This document shows, piece by piece, positions 46,071 through 54,784 of a DNA stretch of 64,000 nucleotides; the stretch's first letter is position 1; the number at the start of each line of letters is the position of its first letter. Source of the DNA: Allobosea thiooxidans (lineage in GTDB: Bacteria; Pseudomonadota; Alphaproteobacteria; Rhizobiales; Beijerinckiaceae); assembly GCF_900168195.1 (NCBI RefSeq), contig NZ_FUYX01000013.1:1-64000 (forward strand). Direction: 5' to 3'. The position numbers and the translations under genes were made by a program. The notes beneath the pieces were generated by a model. It did no database searches. It was not told where the DNA came from and saw only the letters and a list, made by a program, of their open reading frames with translations.

Positions 46071-46212
46071 GCAGCCCTCTTCCCTCTTGCGGCCAGCCTA
46101 TGCGCATTCGCTGGCGTTCGGGAAGGGGGAGGGGTGCCGACCGAAGAGGCAGTGTCGCCCACCGCTTGGGCAGCGCCGAATTCGGCATAGGCGTGTGGTC
46201 CAAGGAGGTGCT

Positions 46213-46345
46213 CGTCCGCAGCCTTCATCCTGAGAAAGCGAGAAAGCGGCGTCTCGAAGGATGCCTCGGATCGCTTTCGAGCCTCCTCCCGCCCCCTTCG
46301 AGACGTCATCCCCATGGGAATGGCTCCCCAGGACGAGGGCTTTCG
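46213..46345. repeat. diverged copy of repeat D
   Basis: It contains TTCATCCTGAG, GTCTCGAAGGATG and CTTCGAGACG, shared with the 112-bp element at 32336-32447, but the arms are degraded. It lies between the DUF488 gene and the ATP-grasp gene. Confidence 0.6.
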
Positions 46346-46393
46346 GCATTTCGAGGGACGTGCCCGGGTCTCCCCCGGGGGGCATCATCGCGT

Positions 46394-46759
46394 TCAACGC
46401 TTCGGCAGGCCGCGCTCGTTCAGCCAGAGCAAAAGGGCCTCGGCGTTGTTGTGGTCCTCGTCCCTGGCGGCGTAGAGCAGCGTCACCGGACCTTCCTTGA
46501 GCTTCTCTTCCAGGGTGGCCAGGGCGGCCTGGGCCGGTGGGCTGCCGAGTTCCGCGGCATAGGCGGCGCGAAATTCCGCCCAGCGATCGGGATGGCCGTG
46601 GAATTCGTGGCGGAGCGTATCGCTCGGGGCGATGTCCTTGAGCCAGAGCCCGATCTTCTCCCGCGCGATGCCGCGCGGCCAGAGCCGGTCGACGAGGATG
46701 CGGGTGCCGTCCGTGGGGGCAGCCGGGTCGTAGACGCGCTTGACGGCCAGTCTTGTCAT
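46394..46759 (-). CDS. DUF488 family protein
   Basis: A 121-residue DUF488 protein with VKRVYDPAAPTDGTRILVDRLWPRGI, LKDIAPSDTLRHEFHGHPDRWAEF and TLLYAARDEDHNNA. The family is widespread and uncharacterised; a Rossmann-like fold is predicted. It has an ordinary length and reads toward the same side as the radC remnant upstream. Confidence 0.9.
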   Translation of the reverse strand: MTRLAVKRVYDPAAPTDGTRILVDRLWPRGIAREKIGLWLKDIAPSDTLRHEFHGHPDRWAEFRAAYAAELGSPPAQAALATLEEKLKEGPVTLLYAARDEDHNNAEALLLWLNERGLPKR

Positions 46760-46788
46760 GTCCCTGTCTCCCGGTGGGCAGCCGCCGG

Positions 46789-47172
46789 TCAGATCAGCCC
46801 GAGGCTGCGGAAACTCGCATGGCCGTCGCGGCCGACGACGATGTGGTCGTGGATGGCGATGCCGAGCGGCTTGGCGATGTCGACGAGCTCGCGCGTCATC
46901 CGCATGTCGGCACCGGACGGCGTCGGGTCGCCCGAGGGATGGTTGTGGACGAGGATGACGGCCGAAGCCGAGAGCTCGAGCGCCCGGCGCACGACCTCGC
47001 GCGGATAGACCGGCGTGTGGTCGACCGTGCCGGTCTGCTGCACCTCGTCGGCGATCAGGGCGTTCTTCTTGTCGAGGAAGAGGATGCGGATGTGTTCCTC
47101 CCTTCCGGATTTCGACATGAATTCAAACGCTTGTAGTCCGCGTCCCCCAAACGTCCCTGCCGCGTCCCTCAT
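46789..47172 (-). pseudogene. radC: radC, 3' part only, cut by the prophage
   Basis: The 127-residue reading contains the whole JAB1/MPN part of Rad[37 protein letters not shown], the metal-binding [14 protein letters not shown] and [20 protein letters not shown]. The N-terminal helix-hairpin-helix part, normally about 100 residues, is missing. RadC similarity fades near 47110-47130 and the reading frame then runs into the integrase stop (ATGA at 47169-47172). The prophage therefore appears to have integrated inside radC, the rest of which should lie beyond the right edge. Confidence 0.8.
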
Positions 47173-48374
47173 GGCTTGTTCTCGCTCCGTTTTGCGAGCC
47201 GAAGCAGGGCGACGCGGCTGGTCTGCTCGATCGTGCCGCGGTTGTAGCGAGCGCTGGTCTGGCGGTTCTTGTGACCGGCGGATTTCATGACGTCTGTCTC
47301 GGCTGCCCCAAGATCATAGGCCTCTGTGATAGCGCCGGCTCGAGCGTCCATGTTCCAGACAGTCTTCGGGACTTCCGCCTTGTTAGCAATGGCGCGCCAA
47401 CGGTCGGTGAAGTTCCGATGCTTATACGGCTCGCCGGTCGTCTCGGCGATAATCATCGGGCCAATGCGCTTCCCCATCGGCACGCGAGCGATCTCTTCCA
47501 GCACCGCTGGGTGAAGCTTTAAGTCGTGCTCGACGGGAAAGCCCGTTTTCGTGTGCACCTTGCGCAAGACCATGTTGGCGTCGATGTCAGACCATAGCAG
47601 GCCGTTCACCCAGCGACGCCCGCGATAGTAGATGCCGCCCTCCGTTTCGGCGGGCTCCCACTCGCCGATAACGTCCTTCTGGCGCATGGCGAGTTCGAAC
47701 TGTAGAGCGGTAGCCAAGGCGACCGATGGCCAGCCCTCGGCGTGGGCGGTCGTGCGCACCGCATTGACGTGGTCGATCGTCATCACGGCTGTTCGTGCCG
47801 GTGGCGTCGGGAATCGGATCTTGCCGAGGATGGTATCGGCGCGAAAGCAGTCGTCGTAGCCCAGCGTCACGCCATAGCTGATCAGCTGCCTTACTGCGTC
47901 CATAGCGTGCTTGGCGCGCCAAGGGCGGGCAGGAGCTTCCGGCTTCTTCGGCGCGCCGAAGCGTGTGTGCCAGCGCTTGAAGTCCGGCCCGAGCAGTTTG
48001 GCTATCTGCCTGTCGCCAACGCTCTTCTCGATGATGGTGAGCGACTTCAGCACGTTGGCTCGGCTATTCCACTTCATCGTGCGGAACGGCGAGTCCTCAT
48101 TCGTCTGAAACAGCCGGGACAGGCTCAGCATCGAGCCGTCGTAGCCGGGGGCTGCGTGCCGGCCGAGTGACGCCCATGCAAGCATCTCGGCCTGCAGGCG
48201 ATTGCAGTGTGAAGAGAGGGATGCGCGGCCTTCCGGTGTCTCCGGATAATGTAGGCGGACGGACGACGGGCGATATCCGCGCTTGGCTAGGTCGCCGCGA
48301 GCTTCCCAATACTCGCGAACCGAGCCGTCCTTGTTTCGCTTCCGCTTTAGGCCGGGGAATTCGATCACTGCCAA
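47169..48374 (-). CDS. int: tyrosine site-specific recombinase (phage integrase)
   Basis: The 401-residue protein has an N-terminal arm/core-binding region and a C-terminal catalytic domain. Catalytic residues suggested are Arg in [12 protein letters not shown], Arg in [13 protein letters not shown], His in [14 protein letters not shown] and the Tyr of ARYN. The HxxR box reads MDAR, so the first box histidine is a methionine. Its stop codon overlaps the radC remnant, placing it next to the attachment site, as usual for int genes. Confidence 0.93.
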   Translation of the reverse strand: MAVIEFPGLKRKRNKDGSVREYWEARGDLAKRGYRPSSVRLHYPETPEGRASLSSHCNRLQAEMLAWASLGRHAAPGYDGSMLSLSRLFQTNEDSPFRTMKWNSRANVLKSLTIIEKSVGDRQIAKLLGPDFKRWHTRFGAPKKPEAPARPWRAKHAMDAVRQLISYGVTLGYDDCFRADTILGKIRFPTPPARTAVMTIDHVNAVRTTAHAEGWPSVALATALQFELAMRQKDVIGEWEPAETEGGIYYRGRRWVNGLLWSDIDANMVLRKVHTKTGFPVEHDLKLHPAVLEEIARVPMGKRIGPMIIAETTGEPYKHRNFTDRWRAIANKAEVPKTVWNMDARAGAITEAYDLGAAETDVMKSAGHKNRQTSARYNRGTIEQTSRVALLRLAKRSENKP

Positions 48375-48616
48375 ACCTCGACGCCATCAGCCGCAGAGGG
48401 CAGGGCACTTTGCCGGATGCCGTGGCGGCGGTCGAGGAATTCCCGAACCGCCGGCCAGTACCGGCATCCGGTGAGAGGATCGACACGGGGCAAGCCTTCG
48501 CGCTCCAGAACGAGCGCAAGGGAGTCCCACCGGACCTTTGCCTTGGGACCAAGGATGCGCTGCGCGATTGCCTGCTCAGGCAAATACAGCGGCGAGTTGT
48601 CATTTGCTGGCTGCAT
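48365..48616 (-). CDS. small excisionase-like DNA-binding protein
   Basis: An 83-residue protein with a winged-helix-like ending, GLPRVDPLTGCRYWPAVREFLDRRHGI, of the kind found directly before phage integrase genes in Rhizobiales. It overlaps the integrase start by 10 bp and should be co-translated. A role as recombination directionality factor is inferred from position. Confidence 0.7.
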   Translation of the reverse strand: MQPANDNSPLYLPEQAIAQRILGPKAKVRWDSLALVLEREGLPRVDPLTGCRYWPAVREFLDRRHGIRQSALPSAADGVEVWQ

Positions 48617-48977
48617 TCAGGGCTCCGTGGCGGGCGAATGCCCTCTAATTGCCGGATTCCTAATTTGAAAAGTCAAGACAATTCGCTACGCCGTAGCATT
48701 GTCTGCTCGGTTTGTTGGGGCGGTGTTACGTTCGGGATACTCAATAGCCGAGTGGTTACATGGCAGAGTCAAGCGGCGCGGTCGGCTTCTCCGCCGGCCG
48801 AGGCAAATAAGCGGCTGCTCCCCGGGGTCGAGTTTTCAACAACTCACTCCCAACAGTCCCAGAGCCCGCCTCTGTTCAGCCCGAATCGGAAAGACTCGCT
48901 GGCTTGCTGCCAAGAGATGCGGCGGCGGACGCCGGGCGATCTGCACACGCCCCCCCAAGCCCCGGATCGCCCGGCGT
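48617..48977. other. 361 bp without a convincing gene
   Basis: The stretch lies between the excisionase-like gene and the DUF669-like gene. Readings across it have no recognisable protein. It holds a D-arm-like motif GCCGAGTGGTTACATGGC near 48750, but no acceptor or T-arm to complete a tRNA. It may carry the promoter for the excisionase-integrase pair. Confidence 0.4.
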
Positions 48978-49286
48978 CTAGGCCGCCCCCCGAGGTTCGA
49001 TGCTGAAGGGGAATCGGAACTCCTTCCAATGCAGTTCCTCGCTGTCTTCGGGATCCAGAACGCCAACGGCGCGACGCAGCGCCGCAAAGGCGCGCTGGCC
49101 GCGCTCCTGAATCCGCTGATCCGCGTGCTCGAGCGTGAAGTCGAGCTTGGCCAGCCGGCCGGCGTCAGGGCCGCCGATCTCCTGCGTTAGGCAGCGCAGG
49201 ATCATGCCCTTGCCGCAGGGAGTGGGCACGTAAGTGCTCTCGACGATTTCGAGGGTACGGTTGGCCGTCGTGGTATTAGTCGGCAT
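48978..49286 (-). CDS. DUF669-like phage protein
   Basis: A 102-residue protein whose order GKGMILRCLTQEIGGPDAGRLAKLDFTLEHAD and AFAALRRAVGV resembles DUF669, a family of phage proteins near recombination and replication genes. It is shorter than the usual 130-160 residues. It is divergent from the XRE regulator gene across 88 bp that hold two operator palindromes. Confidence 0.6.
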   Translation of the reverse strand: MPTNTTTANRTLEIVESTYVPTPCGKGMILRCLTQEIGGPDAGRLAKLDFTLEHADQRIQERGQRAFAALRRAVGVLDPEDSEELHWKEFRFPFSIEPRGAA

Positions 49287-49299
49287 GCTTTGCTCCGTG

Positions 49300-49316
49300 T
49301 GGTGATAATTTCACCA
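49300..49316. promoter_or_regulatory. phage operator O1
   Basis: TGGTGATAATTTCACCA has perfect 6-bp arms (TGGTGA and TCACCA) around TAATT. It lies 14 bp from the start of the leftward DUF669-like gene. The identical sequence occurs at 49357-49373. Confidence 0.85.
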
Positions 49317-49352
49317 TTAACGGTAATCCCATCGCCAATTTGATGTCAACCA

Positions 49353-49377
49353 CATATGGTGATAATTTCACCATATG
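49353..49377. promoter_or_regulatory. phage operator O2 overlapping the XRE start codon
   Basis: CATATGGTGA and TCACCATATG form perfect 10-bp arms around TAATT. The 17-bp core is identical to O1. The right arm ends in the ATG of the XRE regulator gene at 49375, so binding there would block both transcription start and translation start. Autoregulation is inferred. Confidence 0.85.
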
Positions 49378-49602
49378 AAGGGATTTCAATGCCGTATGGC
49401 CCGCGCCGCGTTGGGCTGGAGTACTGCCGACTTGGCCCAGCGCGCCGAGGTTGGAATAAACACGGTCAACCGTTTCGAAGCTGGCCAAGATGCCAGGATG
49501 AGCAGCGTAGATAAGCTCAAGCTTGTCTTCCGAGCTGCCGGCGTCGAGTTCATCGACGACGCCCGCGGCGAAGGCGTGGTGAAGCTGCGCTCTGATGTCT
49601 GA
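49375..49602 (+). CDS. XRE-family HTH regulator of the prophage
   Basis: A 75-residue protein that is almost only a helix-turn-helix: CRMARAALGWSTADLAQRAEVGINTVNRFEAGQDARMSSV. It is the likely repressor or Cro-like switch protein. The start codon lies inside operator O2. A terminator-like hairpin follows at 49649. Confidence 0.88.
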   Translation: MKGFQCRMARAALGWSTADLAQRAEVGINTVNRFEAGQDARMSSVDKLKLVFRAAGVEFIDDARGEGVVKLRSDV

Positions 49603-49648
49603 CGTCAAATAAGTATAGCGAAATCTAATTAGGATTGTTAGGTCGCAC

Positions 49649-49696
49649 TTGGTTGGCAACCGAATGTTTGCAATGGTTGTCAACCAATAGTTTTTT
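49649..49696 (+). terminator. rho-independent terminator after the XRE gene
   Basis: TTGGTTGGCAACC (49649-49661) pairs with GGTTGTCAACCAA (49675-49687) with one G-U pair, followed by TAGTTTTTT. It lies 47 bp after the regulator stop and ends its short transcript. Confidence 0.75.
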
Positions 49697-49760
49697 GAAT
49701 CACCCTATGGACTCTCAGTAAGATTCGAGTCACGACTCTGCCTCCACTTGAGGCGAGCGC

Positions 49761-50027
49761 ATGGCATCAGAAGAAGCCCTTCGTCCGGTCTTCGTGACTC
49801 GGAAGACGGCAGCCAAGCTGATGGAAATCAGTACAGACACGTTTGACCTGTGGCTCCAACAGGGCTTCGTACCGCGGGCGCACATCAACCGCGGCCAGAT
49901 CATGCGCTGGCACTGGCCCAGCGTTGAACAGAAACTGGCACCGCCCCCAGAAATGGAAAAGCCGGCCTGGGTGATGCCAGAAGGCCCCTATGTGCGGCCA
50001 CCCCGTGGGCGGAGGCCGAAGCCATGA
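49761..50027 (+). CDS. small phage DNA-binding protein (AlpA/MerR-like)
   Basis: An 88-residue protein with VTRKTAAKLMEISTDTFDLWLQQGFVPRAHINRGQIMRWHW, a MerR/AlpA-like helix-turn-helix and recognition segment, and a basic tail RPPRGRRPKP. It overlaps the next gene by ATGA and is likely co-translated with it. Confidence 0.7.
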   Translation: MASEEALRPVFVTRKTAAKLMEISTDTFDLWLQQGFVPRAHINRGQIMRWHWPSVEQKLAPPPEMEKPAWVMPEGPYVRPPRGRRPKP

Positions 50028-50338
50028 CCGGCCCGCTCGGAACGATCTATAGCCTGCAGGAGGCTGCCGACTACCTAAAGGCCAGCAAGCAGGCCGTTGC
50101 CAGAGCCGCCAGGCGGCACGGTCTCGGCGCGGTATTCGGGAGGCACATCCGCTTCACAGAGGACGACGTCAAAGCCGTTTACGAGGCTTTGCGGATCCGG
50201 GGACGGGAGTTGCCCGTGCCGCCGGTCGGTCGCGTGACCGAGAGCTATCTGAGCCTGCGCAAATTGGCTCGGGCACAGCGCGAAGAACGCGTGCGTCAAC
50301 GAGCCACGCAAAAAGGGGGGAGTAATGAAAAACGTTGA
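50024..50338 (+). CDS. helix-turn-helix phage protein
   Basis: The 104-residue protein has a short HTH near the start (YSLQEAADYLKASKQAVARAARRHGLGAVFGRHIRFTEDDVKAV) and a charged C-terminus rich in Arg, Gln and Lys. It overlaps its neighbours on both sides by 4 and 14 bp, in one operon. The role is unknown. Confidence 0.68.
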   Translation: MTGPLGTIYSLQEAADYLKASKQAVARAARRHGLGAVFGRHIRFTEDDVKAVYEALRIRGRELPVPPVGRVTESYLSLRKLARAQREERVRQRATQKGGSNEKR

Positions 50339-50705
50339 AGCGATCGCAGTTCCGCCGATGCAAATCCGCATCGGAAAGGTGATGCCAGACGGCGAGGTCG
50401 TCGGCTCCGATGTCTACACCATGGACCATTTCGGCGGCATTCTGCCGAATGTCGGGGATCAGTTCATTCTGATCCGCACGACTGACGACTACGAGACGGC
50501 CTCGGTCCAGCGGCGCTACTTTGTCACCGAGGCTGCGACCCGAAGCATCTACTGGCTGCTTATCGTCAAAGCCGCGGAAGCGTGCTCGCAGTTCACGCAA
50601 GTTGCGACGAATGCCTTGGCAGTGTCGGATTATCTGGAGGCGGCTCGAGAAGGTCGGCCGATACAGGAGGTCGCAGCGAAGCGTAGGAAGGCTAACCGCG
50701 GCTAG
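50325..50705 (+). CDS. hypothetical phage protein
   Basis: A 126-residue protein I do not recognise. The first half is strand-rich (PPMQIRIGKVMPDGEVVGSDVYTMDHFGGILPNVGDQFIL) and the last third helical and basic. It overlaps the preceding gene and reads in the same operon. GGGGGGAG lies before its ATG. Confidence 0.6.
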   Translation: MKNVEAIAVPPMQIRIGKVMPDGEVVGSDVYTMDHFGGILPNVGDQFILIRTTDDYETASVQRRYFVTEAATRSIYWLLIVKAAEACSQFTQVATNALAVSDYLEAAREGRPIQEVAAKRRKANRG

Positions 50706-50758
50706 TCTACCCCTTGACCACACGCAGCGCGTGCGTGACCCTAGGAAGAGGGGCGTCA

Positions 50759-51400
50759 ATGAAAACAACTATCGCTTTTGCCGCATTGCTGTTGGCTGGA
50801 CCGCATGCATTCGCTCAAGAACCAGCCAAAGATATCAAGAGCGAGCTGGAGCGATGCGCTTCATACGATGGCGATGGGGACAGGCTGGCGTGTTTCGATT
50901 TCATCTCCGGCCGAAAGCAAAAGGCAGTGTCTTCAACCAAAGAACCGTCCGAGCGGGAATACGGTAGGTGGAAAGTTAGCTCTTCTTCGTCCAGGCTAGA
51001 CAAATCAAAATCGACGGTTGCTTTTCTGGTCTCCGAAGAAGCCAAAACAGGACAGCGTGGTAGCGGAGTGCTCGCCGGCCTGGTCGTTCGGTGTGATGAG
51101 GGACGAACGTCGGTTTACGTCAGTTTCGGTAGCGAGCTTGTCGCGAACGAGGTAGTAGAAATTCAATACCGAGTTGGAGATGCAAAGCCTCAGAATACGA
51201 AGTGGGGCGCGTCTGAAAATAGTAGAGCTTATGGGCCGTTTGGCGGAAAGGCCGCAATCCCATTGGCTAAATCTCTTATTGGCCAGAAAGATTTTTACCT
51301 TCGCGGTGAGACGCGTATTTTTCAGTCTAGTGAAGCCTATTTCTTGCTTGATGGAGTAGACGCTGCCCTCAAGGAGGTCAGGGAGAACTGCGGCTGGTAG
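50759..51400 (+). CDS. secreted VasI-like protein on the prophage
   Basis: The 213-residue protein has a signal peptide (MKTTIAFAALLLAGPHAFAQ) followed by CASYDGDGDRLACFDFIS, a pattern seen in the VasI (type VI secretion-associated) family. The rest is strand-rich and carries a conserved-looking FLVSEEAKTGQRG. The ATG at 50759 is preceded by AGGAAGAGGG. No type VI gene is nearby, so it is likely a lysogenic-conversion (moron) gene. Its role is unknown. Confidence 0.65.
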   Translation: MKTTIAFAALLLAGPHAFAQEPAKDIKSELERCASYDGDGDRLACFDFISGRKQKAVSSTKEPSEREYGRWKVSSSSSRLDKSKSTVAFLVSEEAKTGQRGSGVLAGLVVRCDEGRTSVYVSFGSELVANEVVEIQYRVGDAKPQNTKWGASENSRAYGPFGGKAAIPLAKSLIGQKDFYLRGETRIFQSSEAYFLLDGVDAALKEVRENCGW

Positions 51401-51406
51401 CAGCCC

Positions 51407-51658
51407 TCACTCAAAATCATCGATCCCCATGCGCCCGGTGCTCTGCCGCCGGCCGTCCACGACTGCCTGAAGGCAGCGTGCGGTAATTTCAGCAACGTCG
51501 TTCAGCGCTTCCAGCGCGACCATCGACGGCGTGTTGATTGGGATCGAGCCAGCCCACGTGCGGACACGCTGCTGGAACTTTAACGTTTCGGCCCGCATCT
51601 CCGCCGCCTCGGCAGGATGCAAGCTCCGAACTGAGCGACGAGCCATTACGGCCTCCAT
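51407..51658 (-). CDS. hypothetical phage protein
   Basis: An 83-residue helical protein with MARRSVRSLHPAEAAEMRAETLKFQQRVRTWAG. I do not recognise it. A start at the second methionine (51646) is also possible. It is convergent with the VasI-like gene, separated by six bases. Confidence 0.5.
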   Translation of the reverse strand: MEAVMARRSVRSLHPAEAAEMRAETLKFQQRVRTWAGSIPINTPSMVALEALNDVAEITARCLQAVVDGRRQSTGRMGIDDFE

Positions 51659-51763
51659 TCCTATGGTGAGAACAAAATAGGAACAAGGGCAGCGGCAGAG
51701 TCAAGATTGGCGATGCGATCTTATCCCTTAGTCGAATCGACGAGGGGTAAAAAAGGCGATCCG

Positions 51764-52021
51764 ATGACGCAGCGACAGATAGTCAAAAGCGTCGCATTTT
51801 GGGGATGGGGAAAAATGGCAAGCTATTACGTCAATAAAATTGCGCAACCCAATGGCGATCATGAGGTTCATGACAACAGTTGCGCGAAGATGACGGCGCC
51901 GCACAATCGAGATTATCTAGGGGAGTACACAAGCTGCGCCCCCGCGGTCGCAAAGGCTAAGACGATGTATCGGCTGGCAAACGGCTGTTACTGGTGTTCG
52001 CGCGCCTGCCACACGTCGTAG
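51764..52021 (+). CDS. small Cys/His-rich protein, CHTS ending
   Basis: An 85-residue protein with five cysteines (40, 58, 75, 78, 82) and His33, His36 and His83 in the pattern NGDHEVHDNSC ... YLGEYTSC ... NGCYWCSRACHTS. Related small proteins of unknown function occur in many bacteria. The arrangement suggests zinc binding. The ATG at 51764 gives the usual N-terminus; the reading from 51707 adds nothing recognisable. Confidence 0.75.
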   Translation: MTQRQIVKSVAFWGWGKMASYYVNKIAQPNGDHEVHDNSCAKMTAPHNRDYLGEYTSCAPAVAKAKTMYRLANGCYWCSRACHTS

Positions 52022-52086
52022 AGCTGCCTACCGCCAGATACCTGAACGCGCCGGCTCATCCGCGGTCGCGTTCAGGTTGTTTGTGG

Positions 52087-52248
52087 CTACTGCACGGACA
52101 ATTCGATCGTCACGCTTTCCTCGTCCTCCGCAACGATGCGCTTGTGCTCGGGCACACCGTCGTCCTCGTCGCGGATGATAGTAAGCCGATTAAATCCCTC
52201 GGCCTTCGGCGCGCGGATGGTGACGGTGACGGGTGTTTGATTTTCCAT
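52087..52248 (-). CDS. small acidic phage protein
   Basis: A 53-residue protein (MENQTPVTVTIRAPKAEGFN and a DEDD run) preceded by GAGGAA at the right distance from the ATG at 52248. I do not recognise it. A longer reading from 52344 adds a basic stretch that looks non-coding. Confidence 0.5.
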   Translation of the reverse strand: MENQTPVTVTIRAPKAEGFNRLTIIRDEDDGVPEHKRIVAEDEESVTIELSVQ

Positions 52249-52405
52249 GTGTTCCTCATTGCGCCGACTGCGCGGCGGGTTGGCGGGTTGCCAAAGTGCA
52301 ATTGGTTGACGTAACGTAAACTTACCCCATAACAAGAAACGCAACGATCGGGGCTACTGCCGTCCGCCGGCCAACAGACCCCCCGGCCGGCGGACGGCAG
52401 ACTGA

Positions 52406-52825
52406 TCAGGCGGGCCAAGCCATCCCCGGCAGTTCCAAGATGATGGCATCGACAGTCGGCTGAGGCCGCTGCCCGCCCTCCACCTTCGCAAGCTCGTCAT
52501 GCGCGAAGGTCCAGACGGTATCCCGCCAAGCCGTGAAGGCTGCTGCCTCGGCGGCCCAGGTCGGGTTCGTCGAGCCGACATACGAGGCACATGTGATGCC
52601 GCTGTCATAGCTCCGCTGGCTCGCGGTCGCGTCGATATGAGCCTGGATTGCGCGGCGGAAGTCGTCGAGCGTGACCGGGACAGGTTCGGGGACAGGCTCA
52701 AAAGGCAAGTCCTGGCCAGCCTGCTCAGCCTCGGCATAAAGCGGGTCGCCTTCGATGATGTGGTACGGCAGGCCGTTGACGATCGCGACGAAGGAGCCAT
52801 CCGGGCGCCTGAACTGCAATTCCAT
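52406..52825 (-). CDS. phage tail-fibre-associated protein, chaperone-like
   Basis: The 139-residue protein ([62 protein letters not shown]) resembles the DUF4376-like proteins encoded after phage tail-fibre genes. Its ATG overlaps the stop of the fibre gene (TGATG). A role in tail-fibre assembly is inferred from position. Confidence 0.7.
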   Translation of the reverse strand: MELQFRRPDGSFVAIVNGLPYHIIEGDPLYAEAEQAGQDLPFEPVPEPVPVTLDDFRRAIQAHIDATASQRSYDSGITCASYVGSTNPTWAAEAAAFTAWRDTVWTFAHDELAKVEGGQRPQPTVDAIILELPGMAWPA

Positions 52826-54015
52826 CACGCGATCCTCCAGCAGGCACCGTAAAAGATGACGCCCGCGCTACCGGTCGAAATTGTCGTACCACCCGCAGCC
52901 ACCCCGGCTGTGATCCCGCCGGCAAAACCATTCGTCGCAACGTCGCGCGGGATGCGCCACCAAGCCCAAGTCCCGCCGGCGGGAAGAACAAGGCTGCTCC
53001 CGGCGGAAGCCGCAATGCTCGTGTACTCACCAACACCACTCGTTCCTTGTGGCTGTGCTGGCGCGTTGATCGCAGTTCGCCCCGCGGCCGTGCTCGCAGC
53101 AGTCCCTAGGGCTTTGCCAATACTGGTCGCCCCGGTGAAAATATCGGAGCCATCGGAATTCGCCCCGAGGGTTCCGCGCGCCGCAGCAGCGTCCGTGTCG
53201 TCGAGCAAAGAACGCGCGAAAGCCGTCAGAACTGCGAGAGCTGCCGTCCCGCTCCCGGTGAAATACGGCAGACGATCAGCGGCACTGATCAGCCCGGCGA
53301 GGGCCTTGAGCTCCGCGTCGCCGATCTTTGCAGGCGTAATAGCATCGTTAGCAACTTTGGCCGTGCTGACGGCGTCGGCATTGATCGTCCACGTGTCGCC
53401 GCTATCGGCGGTGGTAATGTCGCCCTTGTTGCCGTCGACGATCGTTGCGGTTCCGGGATCGCCCTTGTCGCCCTTCGGACCCTGCTCACCCTGAATACCT
53501 TGCTCGCCCTGCGGGCCGACGTCTCCTGTGTCGCCTTTCGGGCCGGGGTTGCCTTGAATACCTTGCTCGCCCTGCTCTCCTATCTCACCCTGCGGGCCAG
53601 GCGGACCCATCGGACCAATGGCTCCGGTGGCCGTCACAACCGCCTGGTTCGGGCTCCACTGCACAAAGGCCTTGCGGTTCTGAACGCCCTGAACAAGGCG
53701 ACCGGGCAGGTCCAGAACAAACCGCACGGCCATAATGCGGGCATGCGTGCCGCCGGTGACGTCGACCACGTCAGCCGAATACTCCCCCCGCGGCCAACTA
53801 GCCATGCCGGCTAGACCATATGCGACTTCCAGAACGTGGGCCCCGGTAATCGTTAGACCGGATCCGTTTGTTAGCGTAGCCCGAGTCGTATTGGAGGCGC
53901 GGTCCTTGATTTTGACTTCAAAGCTCCGGCCCGCCAGAACAAGGCCGCTGAACTCAAGGACGTAACTAATATCTTCTTCAGTCGAAAACTGAAAGAATGC
54001 AATATCTTTGAACAT
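52825..54015 (-). CDS. phage tail fibre with collagen-like repeats
   Basis: The 396-residue protein starts with a tail-attachment-like region ([24 protein letters not shown]). About residues 135-190 form G-X-Y collagen repeats ([30 protein letters not shown] and similar), followed by an Ala/Thr-rich shaft and a C-terminal domain ending [12 protein letters not shown]. Collagen-like runs are common in phage fibres and trimerise. I chose the ATG at 54015; longer readings add a region with no such features. Confidence 0.85.
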   Translation of the reverse strand: MFKDIAFFQFSTEEDISYVLEFSGLVLAGRSFEVKIKDRASNTTRATLTNGSGLTITGAHVLEVAYGLAGMASWPRGEYSADVVDVTGGTHARIMAVRFVLDLPGRLVQGVQNRKAFVQWSPNQAVVTATGAIGPMGPPGPQGEIGEQGEQGIQGNPGPKGDTGDVGPQGEQGIQGEQGPKGDKGDPGTATIVDGNKGDITTADSGDTWTINADAVSTAKVANDAITPAKIGDAELKALAGLISAADRLPYFTGSGTAALAVLTAFARSLLDDTDAAAARGTLGANSDGSDIFTGATSIGKALGTAASTAAGRTAINAPAQPQGTSGVGEYTSIAASAGSSLVLPAGGTWAWWRIPRDVATNGFAGGITAGVAAGGTTISTGSAGVIFYGACWRIA

Positions 54016-54160
54016 AAAAATCCATGATTGAAATTGTAACGGCCCGGACCATCTGTGATCCGGGCCGGCTAGTGCGGCGATTACTCCCTGCATTTGCCGA
54101 CCGTCGATCGCCGCTGTGCGGACGAAAACGCGCCCGATGAACTAGGACGGCGGGAAGAGG

Positions 54161-54784
54161 TTAGGCAGTAGCCTCACCCAGCGGATCGCCGATCTGGTCG
54201 GGCCAGCGGTGGATGATCGCGGAGTGCACTGCCTCCGCTGTGACCTGCACAAGCTGAACGTGTCCACCAACGCCGCAATGACCGTATTCATCGCGCTCGA
54301 GCCGCTGGCGCTGCATGACGTCCAGCATTGCGGCCGGGATGTCCGTGTCGGCTGACGGGTCAACCGCCGGCGCGCAGGCGAACTCACCTAGCTCAAGGCG
54401 CCTCCATGGCTCGCCCCAGCCGGAATGACTGGCGAGGGCATACGCTTCCGGCCCATTGGTGCCGACACCCGCCGCATAGATTTCGACGTCGGCATTCCCA
54501 TAGCGTTCGGCCAACTCGTCGCGCATCGACTCGTGGACCACCCACGCCGCTGTTCCCATGCCGGCGACCAAGCCCTCGAACGTCGAGAACTGAGCACTTA
54601 GGACCGGCAGGAGAGCGTGGGCAAAAGCCTGCGGGCCGCGGGCGGAGATGACGGCCTGCAGATGCGTCAGAATATGTGCTTTCTGTTGAAAGCCGATAAC
54701 CTCGCCCCGCCCGTACTCATACAGCGCTCCGTCGGTTGCCATCCAGGCGGCAGCAGGTGTCAGATAGATTGCAACAGCGCTCAC
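54161..54784 (-). CDS. hypothetical phage protein, Ntn-hydrolase-like
   Basis: A 207-residue protein that begins MSAVAIYLTPAAAWMATDGALYEYGRGE. This is faintly like the N-terminal strand pair of Ntn hydrolases (an internal ATDGA motif), but I see no certain catalytic residue. The start is GTG at 54784, overlapping the stop of the tape-measure gene as GTGA. Confidence 0.55.
   Translation of the reverse strand: MSAVAIYLTPAAAWMATDGALYEYGRGEVIGFQQKAHILTHLQAVISARGPQAFAHALLPVLSAQFSTFEGLVAGMGTAAWVVHESMRDELAERYGNADVEIYAAGVGTNGPEAYALASHSGWGEPWRRLELGEFACAPAVDPSADTDIPAAMLDVMQRQRLERDEYGHCGVGGHVQLVQVTAEAVHSAIIHRWPDQIGDPLGEATA

Noticed and set aside
48740..48860. A possible tRNA starting near GCCGAGTGGTTA
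   Set aside because: The D-arm-like part is good, but no acceptor stem pairs and the T-arm consensus is absent.
48699..49190. A 163-residue reading on the plus strand
   Set aside because: It overlaps the DUF669-like gene in antisense and shows no domain or ribosome-binding site.
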